Below are positions 1 through 16,700 of a stretch of DNA of 17,383 nucleotides, in pieces. The stretch is from positions 1-17,383 of the forward strand of contig CALSCQ010001077.1 in assembly GCA_943704525.1 (NCBI GenBank), read 5' to 3'. A model generated the notes under the pieces. The model worked only from the letters and a program-made list of their open reading frames with translations. It did not search any database and was not told the origin of the DNA. The translations under genes were made by a program, and so were the position numbers. Origin of the DNA: Pigoraptor vietnamica (taxonomy: Eukaryota; Opisthokonta; Filasterea). Numbering within the stretch: position 1 is the stretch's first letter; each line of letters opens with the position of its first letter.

Positions 1-89
1 GGGGGGGGCGCGCGTTTTTGGAGTATGCACCGACTTTTATTGTCAATGTTCATTCGTGTTTGACGAAATGCGTTCTCTTTTTTGGACAG

Positions 90-633
90 AACCGTTGTCG
101 TCGATAAGGACGAAGAAATTGCTCGTCTTGGCCGAGAACTGGCGCGCGCGCGGCGCCCCACAAGCGCGGGGAGCACGAACGGGGCGGACGCGCTTGCATC
201 GGTATCCTCCACAGCCGTCGTGCCTGGCGGTCGTGCATGTCCGGCGGGCGTGTCTGCCTCGCAGAGCCCACAGGGGACGTCTGTCCCATTGCACGCGACC
301 GAGTCGTTTAGCGAGACATCGCGCGTCACTCCGAGCGGGAGCAGCAGCGTGCATGCGATCGATGGGAACGAATCGGAGCGGGGCCGTTCTTTTGAGCGTA
401 CGGCGGTTGGCTCGCTGGGACTCAAGGTGTTTGGGGGCATTCCGGGCATCACTGTTGTGCAGTCCCCGTTTCCGCACGTGTCTGTGCCGCCCCGCGCCGT
501 CGACCCGTCGTCGCATGAGTTTTCTGAAGTGTCAGCCAGCTTCCTGGGCGGCCTTAAGGAGACTGGGCGGTAAGCTTGGTGCTGAAGTTGCACACACGCA
601 CGCACACACACACACTCACGCACGCACACACAC

Positions 634-670
<37 letters not shown>

Positions 671-1574
671 CACACAGGCACACACTACATGTCCGCTCAC
701 TAGCCTCGCGTGCCTCCCCCTCCAGCTCGGTCAAAGTAGTGGAGATCACCGGACCCAGCGTCCAGTCCGCCGTCCGCGCTGCCTTTGACACGCGTCTGAA
801 GGCTCTGCGCGACCCGGACCTTCAGATGCGACTGTGGTTCGGCGGCGCTCCGGAACTCGTGCTCAAGTGCAGCCTGCTCGGATCGTTTGAGTGGATAACG
901 ACGTCGCGGGACGTTGCAGACGAATTGTCGCCGACGGCGAAGCTGGCGTTTGGTGATTTTGGGCGGGGCGTGTACTTTAGCGCGTCTGTCGCTGCGGCCG
1001 TGCGGCGGAGCGAGGCGAACCCCAATGGTGACAGGTGCGATTGCCACCCATAGACTGGTGTCCCCGTAGTTCTTTCCCTTTTCCGCTGCCCTATTCATTG
1101 CTGACGGCTTTTTTCTTATTTTTAGGTTTGCCATTTTGGCGCTCGTCGGCCTCGGCCTAACGGAGAGTGTTCTCAAGCCAAACAGCGACCGCACGATGCC
1201 TCCGGAGGGTTTCGACTCGATTGCGGTGCCGGGGCGCACGCGTCGCGCGTCCCAACCATCGATGCAGGTGTGTATGCCGGGGAAATGTGTGTGTGCGTGT
1301 GTGTGTGTGTGTGCGTGTGCGTGTGTGTATCTGTGTTTGTGTCTGAGTGTATTTGTTTGGTACCAGTTACCGCGAATTTGTTGCGCGTGGATGCTAGTTG
1401 GCCCTGAACGTGTCGTCCGACGTGCGCTTGCTTCCGTTGCAGCGGCCTTCGTCGGCGGGGTCGACGTCGTCACTGTCGTCAGTGACGCTTTCCTCTACCC
1501 CGGATGTCGAGTATGTGGTCTTCGACGGGCTCCAGGCGATCCCCCTTTACTGTGTCCGGTTCAGGGACTGTTAG
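90..1574 (+). CDS. PARP-type ADP-ribosyltransferase-like protein, 5' partial
   Basis: Four exons join in phase: 90-569, 726-1034, 1126-1267 and 1443-1574 (TAG), giving about 353 visible residues. The first visible exon follows a pyrimidine tract and CAG at 87-89, has no ATG, and starts inside a codon, so the true start lies left of the window. Residues 1-160 are Ser/Ala-rich and probably disordered after a short charged start (KDEEIARLGRELARARR). The C-terminal part matches the PARP catalytic fold: RLWFGG (829-846), then SFEW, resembling the FDWR step of PARP7/11/12-like members, GRGVYFS (964-984), ILALVGLGL, and a final EYVVFDGLQAIPLY (from 1509). Known family members place His-Tyr-Glu in LWHG, GxYF and EYxxxD. 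Here Tyr (973-975) and Glu (1509-1511) are kept but His is Phe (838-840). NAD binding may therefore be lost or altered; that is inference. The fold assignment is fairly sure; the substrate and activity are unknown. Confidence 0.72.
591..685. repeat. CA/CG-CA microsatellite in PARP-like intron 1
   Basis: An alternating CA tract with CG and CT interruptions fills most of the 156-base intron between 570 and 725. It starts about 20 bases after the donor GTAAGC and ends about 40 bases before the acceptor TCCAG. Open frames through it encode only Thr-His repeats and are not genes. Confidence 0.9.
1286..1352. repeat. GT microsatellite in PARP-like intron 3
   Basis: An interrupted GT tract lies just after the donor GTGTGT at 1268 in the 175-base intron 1268-1442. 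Because the donor itself is GTGTGT, the exact exon edge rests on phase: ending at 1267 (CAG) joins in frame to CGG at 1443 and leads directly into the conserved C-terminal PARP strand. Confidence 0.85.
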
Positions 1575-1799
1575 AATAAGAGACTATGTAACATGACGTG
1601 CTTAGGACGTGCAGCCCACTGAGTCAGCAGAAATTCGGAGGGGAAAGCACGCGGTGAGCCCGCACCGCGTGCTTTCATTCAGCAGTCTAGCATGCTGGCG
1701 GAACGCCAAGAACACAAGACAGGACGCCACACGCACGCACTCGCACGCACACGCACGCACAAACGCATTCAGCAGCGAGGCAACCCTTTGGCACCCCTT
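1575..1799. other. Convergent intergenic region with a perfect hairpin
   Basis: These 225 bases separate the stops of the PARP-like gene and the transporter gene. They contain a perfect inverted repeat: GAAAGCACGCGGT at 1643-1655 and its exact complement at 1664-1676, with an 8-base loop. A CACG-rich tract follows at 1733-1765. No canonical AATAAA is seen on either strand; AATAAG at 1575-1580 is the nearest match on the plus strand. The hairpin could help 3' end formation of either gene, but nothing proves a role. Confidence 0.6.
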
Positions 1800-3815
1800 T
1801 CACGCAATGAGGGCGTCTGACGACGCCACGCGCGTCGCACGCAACGACCGCTGCGCATCCGAGTGCAGGCCGCGCAGGTTCATCTCGGATCCCGACGTCG
1901 ACACGGACCCCTTGTCGGACAGATTGAGACCGCTCGAGCTGACCGCCAGCAGCGGCTGGCCACTTCCCGAGGACGTGAGCGGCTGTGCGGGCTTGTCACC
2001 CACGGGCTGCATTTCCCTGTCCGCGCTGGGGAGGCGCGGCCGCCCGTACGTCGCGTGGATGCGACCGAGAAAGATTCCGTTGAGCACCCACAGCACCGTC
2101 GCAAGAAGCGACACGAGCGAGAGGATCATTGCGCCCAGCTTGACGCCCTTGTGCGCGCCGGTCCCTCCGGCGTCGTCCTCAAGGTGGATGTCGTAGCGGT
2201 CGAGCGCGAGCGCGATGCCAAACACAGACGCCGCAAACGCATCGCCGCAGCGGTACACGAACGTGTCGATGAGGCTCTTGGCGACCGTTCGCTCCTCCGT
2301 CCCGAGCATCGTGAACAGCGTCTCGCGTGCGGCCTTATCCAGCGCGAATCCCGCGACTTTTCGAGAGAGCATGACGACGCTGAGCACGGCCACAGTCGGC
2401 CGCAGCGCAAGGGCGGCGAACCCGAGCGCGGTCACGCAGGGAACAATCGAGAGGGCCGCGGACGTTCCGATCGACGGGACGATGCGGCCGGTGCCAAGCA
2501 GCTGAATGATGAACGACGCAAAGCCAACCGAGCCGTTGAGATCGGCGCGGAAAGTGGTGCGGCGAATGTCCGAAGGGATGAGCTCGATGATGAGCTCCTG
2601 CTTTCGGAAGTAGAGAAAGGAGCCCGTGCACGTGAAGAGGAACACGTGCGCGCACAGATGCCGCAGCACGGGCGTGCGCACCATCGCGTGGATGCCCGAC
2701 AGGAGGCTGCGGAATGTCCCGCCCTGGGGCGCCTGGCCACCAGCCTGCGATCCCGGCGCGTTACTCGACGGCGACTGCTGCGACGACGCGCCCTGGGACG
2801 TGAGCCAGGCAATGTCGAGGTTGCCGCAACAGCGCACGGCAAGTTCGAGCAGGACGGCGGACGCGAGTAACAAGGGCACCGATCCAAACGTGCGCACGAG
2901 GCCCGACGTGATGGCAGATCCCACGACCTGCATAAAAAACGAAATTAGACAGACGTGCAACCAGGCGTTGCTCTTTACAGGTGTATGAGGACGCGTGCGC
3001 GTGTGTGTGCGCTTGCAAACTCCGTCGTGTGTGCGTGCTTACGGTGCCTTGCGACACGCGGCCCACCTGCCCTAATGTGCCTCCGGCGCCGATCACCCCG
3101 AACGAGCGCGCGGCCGTGCGATACCGAAAGTTCGCGGCCATAGCCATCCAGAAGAGCGAGATGCACAGGAGGTTGTACACGCCGGACCACAGAAAGAAGA
3201 GCTGCGGGAGCGGGAACTTTGGCCCAAACTGCGAGAGCGCCACGTAGAAGAAGACGAGGCTTGCGACGAATATCCTGTAGATGACCGGCACTAGTCGGTC
3301 CACCGGCACTGTCGCGAGCGAGTTGGCGAGGAGCGTGTTGATGACGAGCATCACCACAAACGACGCGTTGAAAAGAATGGGGACATTCTGCGCGGTGCGA
3401 CAAAGACGGCACCACGTTCGCAGCATCAGCCACACAATTACACAGACCCGAAGGGATAGACCTCAGTTCGTGGGAGTCAGAGGGATCGAACCCCAATCGA
3501 CTGTATCAGGAAACGATAGAGAGAGAGAGGGAGAGAGAACGAGTGAAGAGAGACAGCAACAATCAAGGCACACGCGAAAACACCCTGAGACCACGTTTCA
3601 ACAAGCGGCACAGAAAACGTGCGCACCTCGATGCCGTCCACCGTGCTAAGCTCGTCCCGCAAGGGCTGCACAATGTAGTACGACGCAAGCACGAAAAAGT
3701 GGAAGAGAAACGAGATCGCAATCTGCCCGAGATTGTCCTCCGGTTCGAGGCCGAGAGCACTGATGATGCCCGCGAACGGGTCCCGCCGCGCCATTCCCAC
3801 GGTCACTCCCGGCAT
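1800..3815 (-). CDS. ATP/ADP-translocase-like (TLC/NTT-type) MFS membrane transporter
   Basis: Minus-strand exons are 3627-3815, 3043-3387 and 1800-2927 (TGA), about 553 residues; introns 3388-3626 and 3042-2928 join in phase 0. The start is uncertain: ATG at 3815, at 3794 (MARRDPF), or at 4001, which would add a basic 62-residue N-terminus. I prefer 3815 because a TATA-like box (4014-4023) lies too close to 4001. The N-terminal ASYYIVQPLRDEL matches the signature of nucleotide-transporter-like MFS proteins. FGVIGAGGTLGQV, LDKAARETLFTML and EERTVAKSLIDTFVYRCGDA match conserved steps of that family in bacteria and algae. Many hydrophobic segments indicate about 10-12 membrane helices, with a hydrophilic Ser/Gly/Gln loop in the middle and a Ser-rich cytosolic-type tail of about 70 residues. 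Known relatives exchange ATP and ADP, but many in this branch have no proven substrate; membrane and substrate cannot be told here. It shares an upstream region with the divergent FARSA gene. Confidence 0.75.
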
Positions 3816-4289
3816 CGTTAGAGAGACCGCCAACAGCCACCGCGCACGGGACGCGCCTATGCGGCGCAATGTTCGACTGAAGGCCCCTTCTCTCTCACGC
3901 GCTTTTTCGCAGCATGGGTTGCGCAAAAGATGTGTATGAAAAAAGCGTTCTTCGCACCGTTGAAGTGAGCCGGCAGCGTGACGGATTAGGGTGACCGCCA
4001 TGGCATAACTTTTCTATATAAAGGAGATGTGTACACATAATTCTATAAATGTTTATAGTAAAATTTAATGTATTCATTTAGTATCATAACGAAAATATTT
4101 TCTAAAAATAATTGGGATTTGGTTGATCACGTGATTAGGTGCACGTGATTTTGCCCTCAACCAGCTGTGACGAAACGCACAAGGTTGGGCCCCTTCAGAC
4201 ACATACGCCCTAGTAATCTCTGCCGTGTCATTCGCGCTGCGCCCTTCTCTCCGTCTCCACCAACGCGTTCGTAGCGAGCGAGCGTGAGA
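3816..4289. promoter_or_regulatory. Probable bidirectional promoter, transporter/FARSA
   Basis: The region between the two divergent starts holds a sharp AT-rich block (about 4008-4120) unlike the GC-rich surroundings. A TATA-like element, TATATAAAG (4015-4023), also reads as CTTTATATAG on the minus strand, where it would place transcription of the transporter near 3990. CACGTG E-boxes at 4128-4133 and 4142-4147 both sit in CACGTGATT, 14 bases apart; the first is the centre of the 10-base palindrome ATCACGTGAT. Known bHLH-type factors bind such sites. That these drive both genes is inference. Confidence 0.55.
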
Positions 4290-7687
<3,398 letters not shown>

Positions 7688-7860
7688 AGGCGCGCAACGG
7701 AGGCGCAAGGGTCGGCCTAAGGAGAGCGCCGCGAATGTTCCGGCATCATTATTAAATGCCGCTGGGTATCGGGGAATGTTGCGAGAAGCGGCTTTCAATG
7801 TTGCACGCGTGAACATTGCGTAGCATCCAACGGGGCGCAAGTATGACGCATTATGGTCGT
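7688..7860. other. Convergent 3' region, FARSA/GCNA-like
   Basis: These 173 bases hold both 3' ends. ATTAAA at 7751-7756 is a good candidate polyadenylation signal for FARSA, 64 bases after its stop. No canonical signal is evident on the minus strand before the GCNA-like stop at 7861, so overlap of the two transcripts is possible. I see no other gene here. Confidence 0.5.
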
Positions 7861-12469
<4,609 letters not shown>

Positions 12470-12694
12470 GGCGAAAGGAGGCGCGCTCTCGTTCGTGCAT
12501 CGGCAGCTCCCACTTGCAGCCCGTTTTCAAATTTGAATTCCCCCGGCGCCTGATGGGTTAATGATGTCACGTCCGGCTCGTGCGCTGTCCCGTCTTCCAT
12601 CTGTCGAGCGATTTTTTTGTGCCGTCGCTCGCTTTTTTCACATACGAGTTGTGCGCCGCTTTGCTGTGAAAGTGAGAGCGCGAGAGCTGCGAAA
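12470..12694. promoter_or_regulatory. Probable bidirectional promoter, GCNA-like/TMEM14
   Basis: This 225-base spacer separates the two divergent start codons. It contains the 12-base palindrome TTCAAATTTGAA (about 12528-12539), a TGATGTCACG element (about 12564-12573) resembling an ATF/CRE site, and two short T runs (about 12612 and 12631). There is no clear TATA box. Shared control of both genes is inferred from the arrangement only. Confidence 0.45.
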
Positions 12695-13491
12695 ATGAAC
12701 TCGAGTCCCATCTCGTTCAACTATGCGATGAGCGCGGCGACGCTGCTCGGCGGCATCATGGGGTACGCCAAGGCGCAGTCGGTGCCGTCGCTCGTCGCGG
12801 GGCTTGCCTTCGCGGCCCTCTACGGGTACTCGGGGTGCGTGGCCGCTGCGTGTGCGCGCCATGAAACTGAGGGACATGTCACAACTGTCGGGTGTTGGTG
12901 TGTGTGTCGTCGTCTGCTTGAGCGTTCGACTTTGGATTTGGAGATGAGCCACTGCTGTCGGGTGTGGTGTGTCGTCGTCTGCTTGAGCGCTCGACTTGGG
13001 ATTTGGAGATGAGCCACTGCTGTCGGGTGTTGGTGTGTCGTCGTCTGCTTGAGCGCTCGACTTGGGATTTGGAGATGAGCCACTGCTGTCGGGTGTTGGT
13101 GTGTGTGTCGTCGTCTGCTTGAGCGCTCGACTGGGGAATGGATCGCCTGTCAAGTGTGTGACGTGCGCAACGTGCCACCTGACGACTGTTTTTGCTCCAG
13201 CTACCTCATTGAGAGCCGCACGAACGTCATGAACGGCCACGGACTCGGACTTGGTATGCTTCTTTGCGCTTCACTTCTTTGTCGATGCATCACTTTGGCT
13301 GATTATCACCTCTGTTGCGTTTTCTCTGTGTGTGCTCTCCAGGTACGTCCGTCGCCCTCGCCGCCGCCATGGGTCGGCGTTATATGAAGACGGGCAAGGT
13401 GTTCCCGCCGGGCATCATGGCGGGTCTTGGCGCGGCCGCGGCGATGTACAACGGTTACAAGTACCTGCACATGCGCGGTGGGCGCTGGTAG
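12695..13491 (+). CDS. TMEM14: TMEM14 family small membrane protein
   Basis: Exons 12695-12834, 13201-13253 and 13343-13491 (TAG) join in phase and give 113 residues, the usual TMEM14 length (about 112). The protein has four hydrophobic, Gly/Ala-rich segments with short loops. Family hallmarks are present: FNYAMSAATLLGGIMGYAKA near the N-terminus, VPSLVAGL, GYLIESRTN across the first splice, and a basic FPPGIMAGLGA segment near the end. Known relatives sit in the mitochondrial inner membrane or plastid envelope; animal TMEM14C moves protoporphyrinogen IX for haem synthesis, and plant FAX proteins export fatty acids. Which of these jobs applies here cannot be decided. The ATG at 12695 is the only sensible start. 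Intron 1 holds a minisatellite. Confidence 0.93.
12887..13136. repeat. Minisatellite of about 66-base units in TMEM14 intron 1
   Basis: Three full units (12887-12956, 12957-13021, 13022-13087; 70, 65 and 66 bases) and one partial unit (13088 to about 13136) start with GTCGGGTG and contain GTCGTCGTCTGCTTGAGCG and GGATTTGGAGATGAGCCAC. Length differences come mainly from extra GT steps. The array fills most of the 366-base intron 12835-13200. Minus-strand open frames across it are by-products of the repeat. Confidence 0.95.
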
Positions 13492-13737
13492 CCCCCGCGA
13501 TTCGCCCATGGCCAACAAAGACGCTCAGTGTGCGAAAAACGCAGCGCAATGTATTTGCAGTTCCACATTCTGAGTTTAAAGACGCACAGCGGCAGCAGGG
13601 GCGGCAAGACGGCACAGCCCCGACCTACAGAACAGACAGCGCACATACAACAGCGACAGACGAGCGGTGAAAACGCAACGACAACATAGTGCACACACGA
13701 GCGGAAAGAGGGACGGCGCGAAGGACTGTCCGCCATT
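13492..13737. other. Convergent 3' region, TMEM14/auxilin-like
   Basis: The 246 bases between the two stops hold both 3' untranslated regions. I see no AATAAA on either strand, no structured RNA and no further gene. Confidence 0.4.
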
Positions 13738-16700
13738 CTACATGTCCAGCTGTCCACTGTCGCGGAACGCGTTGTACGCGTCGTTGAGCTCGCAGAAAAT
13801 GCGCTTGGCGAGGCTCTCATGGGGTGTCCCGACGGCCTGAAGGCGAACGCGAGAGGCATGGTCACCCCCTCGCCAACAATTGGATGCACACACACCGCAG
13901 GCAAGCGAGATGTCCCATACGTTCCACGACAACCGACAGGCACATCCGCGCACACAACAGAAACAGCCGCAGCCGCGCACACACCTTGTCCGGGTGCACG
14001 ACGAGGCACGCCTTCATGTACGCCTTCTTGACCTGCGGCCCCTTGACAATCTGCCCCATCGGCGTCTCGTTCCATCCGCTGCCCTCCCACAGAATGAGGT
14101 GCAGCGTCGAAATGAGCGCGCGGAGGTTGTTGCGCTTGCCCTCCATCCACTCCTCCACCTGCAAGGGGGTCTCGCGCTTGAGCACACCTCTCCCAGAAAC
14201 GCACGACACCAAGGCCAGCACACAAGCATTATCCCTATGGCAAATCGCAGTTCCACGCGCACCCACCTTCATGCGCTCAAGGTCTTCCGGCGTACCCGCG
14301 CTCGCCTTCTTCTCGTCACGGATCATGTCCTTAAGCGTGCCGGGCTGTTTCTGTTGCGTCGGCTTGAAGTTGTGCGCGCCCAGCAGGTCGCTAAAGTCCA
14401 TTCCCTGCCCTGCGCCGCCGGCCATGGGGTTCGGCGACTTGGACCGCCCCGCCTGCTGCTGCGCCTGCGGCGCCTGAGGAGCCGTCGACGACTGCGTGCT
14501 CACGTAGTAGTTCGGCCGCGCCATGTACTGCTGCGGCTGGGCAGCCGGCGTCGGCGTCGGACCGGACGAGCGCTGACCCTGTTGCTGGCCCTGAGGACGC
14601 GGGGCACCGCTCGCGGGGGCCGCGCCGCCCGTGGGCTTGGGACTGTTGCTGAAGCCCGTGAGTCCCTCGAAGGGGTCGATGGGGGTTGTCGAGGCGGGGC
14701 CAGGGGCGGGCGACGGCGTCTGCGCGTGCGGCTGCGGCTGCGTTCCCGGCCACGCCATCCCACCCATTCCGGCGTTCATGCCCTGCTGTTGAGGCATACC
14801 GGGCATCCCGTAGCCTCCCATGCCCATACCCGGCATTCCGTACCCCGGCATTCCCATTCCGGGCATGCCGCCCATGCCCATTCCGGGGCCGAACTGCTGC
14901 GACATGCGCTGGGGACGTGGCTGCGCGCCCATGCCCATCGGCTGCCCCGCCTGCGGCTGGGCCCCAAACCCACTGAAACCGCCCATCGATCCCATCCCAC
15001 CCGTCGCCCCTGCGGCGGCGCCCGTCGGAGGCGCGGACGTCGCGGGACCAAACGAGAAGAGGTCGTCAAACTGCGACGAGCGCGCGCTGGCGGACGTCGG
15101 CTGCGGGCTGGCCGTGCTGCTGCCTGCCTGGGCACCGCCACCAAAGGCGTCGAAGCCGAGCAGGTCATCCACGAGGCGGTCGTTGCTGTTGTTCGCCGAC
15201 TTGGACGTGGGCGCCTGCATTGATATCAGAGGGTTAGTCAGAGTCCCATCATTACATTGCAAAAAAAAAAAAAAAAAAAAAAAAAAAATGCAGACTTGCG
15301 GAGACATTGCACGCGTTGGGACACGGACTATTCTCGACGGGATGAATCCACGGCCCACGTACCGGTGCATTGCCGCCAAACACGTCGAGCAGCTCGTTCG
15401 ACGGCGTGCCGGGCGAAGGGGACGCCGGCATGCTTTGGGCGCTGCAACAGGGAGTGATCACTTCAGAGATCGAATGGCGACAGAGAACATATTCAACGCA
15501 ACCCGACGAAAACGACGCACTCGGCGTTCTGGTCACACGCTTCGCACTGAAATTGCGAATCGCAGGTTCGAATCCCACCCACTGCAGCTCCACCCACCGT
15601 GCCATTTCCTCTTCGGGGCTGCGGATGCGAATGCCGTCCATTTCGAGCCACTCCTTGCTCGAGCGGCGCGTCGGGGGCATGCTACGGCTCTGTGCCTGCG
15701 GAGCACCGCTTCCCGCCGACAGCTGCCGCGCGGGGGCCGACTGGATGGGACTGCGCAAACGCGGCCGCGGGAGAGGGTGAGGAACGCGAGCGATACTTAT
15801 CCAAATAAAAAAAAAACAAAAAGCGAACAGGAGGACGGATTGGACGGCCACAGTACAATGACATTGGGAGCATGTGCGCACACAGGCAGTACTCACGGGG
15901 GCGATGGTTGGGCGCCGCCACCATCGGACCAATCGAGCGCCGAGAGTGCGCTGTGGACGGACGTCGGGCGGCTGCTTGCAGGTGCCTTCGCCTGAGGCTG
16001 TGCCTGCGAGGCCGCCGGTGCCGGTGCGGCGGCGGGTGCGGCGGCAGCGGCGGCGGCGGGTGCTGACTCGGACGACTGCCGCTGGTGCGCACCTTGGTTG
16101 GACTGCGGCCCGATATAAGGTGAGACCCTGAACACACTCACGCGTTCGTGGAGACGCGTGTGAATGCACACGCACACACCTGTTGTCGCTGCGGTTGCAC
16201 AACATGCACGGGCTTGACTTGCGAGGAAGACGTCGAGCTGCCCTCGTCCGAGAACTGGCGCCGGCGAAGGGCTGCGCGGGAAAACGAGGTTAGATATTGT
16301 GCCAAGGGCATATCTGCGCCCGTCATAAGATCAATGCGCAGAAACCACAGTAACTCTTTTGCGCACAAGCACCCACCAAATTCCGAGATGACGTCGTTCG
16401 CCTCTTCGTCGTTCGAAAAAACGGTCGCCGCATAGTGCCTGGGGAAAAAGAGGCGCAAAGGGGGGTAGAAGCATCAACAATCCCAAAATAATACGGTACA
16501 GGGCACGGACGCCAAGAGATGGGGGTGAGAGTGATAGCGGACGAGCCTGGAAGGACCACACGCGCACGTGCGCCTCTCGCAGACTGGCACCCACTTGCTT
16601 GCCTCCGACGGCACCTCCTTCCAGTCGGACGTGTAGGGCCCCGCGTCGCCCCCAGTGGCCTCCCACTCCAGCTGAATCTGCGGGTTGGACAGACGGCACA

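Noticed and set aside
1-81. A possible ATG start at 56 or 68 for the PARP-like gene
   Set aside because: These frames do not continue into the conserved PARP frame; a pyrimidine tract and CAG at 87-89 fit a splice acceptor better.
591-790. Thr-His repeat peptides in plus-strand frames
   Set aside because: They are translations of the CA microsatellite inside an intron whose flanking exons join in phase.
1863-2870. A 335-codon plus-strand open frame rich in Arg and Glu
   Set aside because: It lies opposite the membrane-helix exon of the transporter and has no recognisable domain; high GC content keeps the frame open.
3465-3500. GGGGTTCGATCCC on the minus strand resembling a tRNA T-arm with a TGACTCCCA end
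   Set aside because: No D-arm, anticodon arm or matching 5' acceptor stem lies upstream; the adjacent sequence is GA-rich intron, so it looks like chance or a tiny fragment.
3984-3992. A GATTAGGGT step resembling a telomere unit
   Set aside because: There is only one unit, with no tandem array, inside the upstream region of the transporter.
12638-13240. A 200-residue minus-strand open frame with repeated ALKQTTTH-like blocks
   Set aside because: It is a read-through of the TMEM14 intronic minisatellite and continues over real TMEM14 exons in antisense; the repeat explains the periodic peptide.
13880-15223. A 447-codon plus-strand open frame rich in Arg, His and Leu
   Set aside because: It is the antisense shadow of the Pro/Gly/Met-rich auxilin linker. 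The minus strand carries the HPD J domain and conserved splice sites.
15254-15314. ACATTGC on both sides of the 28-A run, suggesting a retroposon insertion with target-site duplication
   Set aside because: The second copy is about 20 bases beyond the run, there is no element body before the poly(A), and the run suits a pyrimidine tract for the minus-strand intron.
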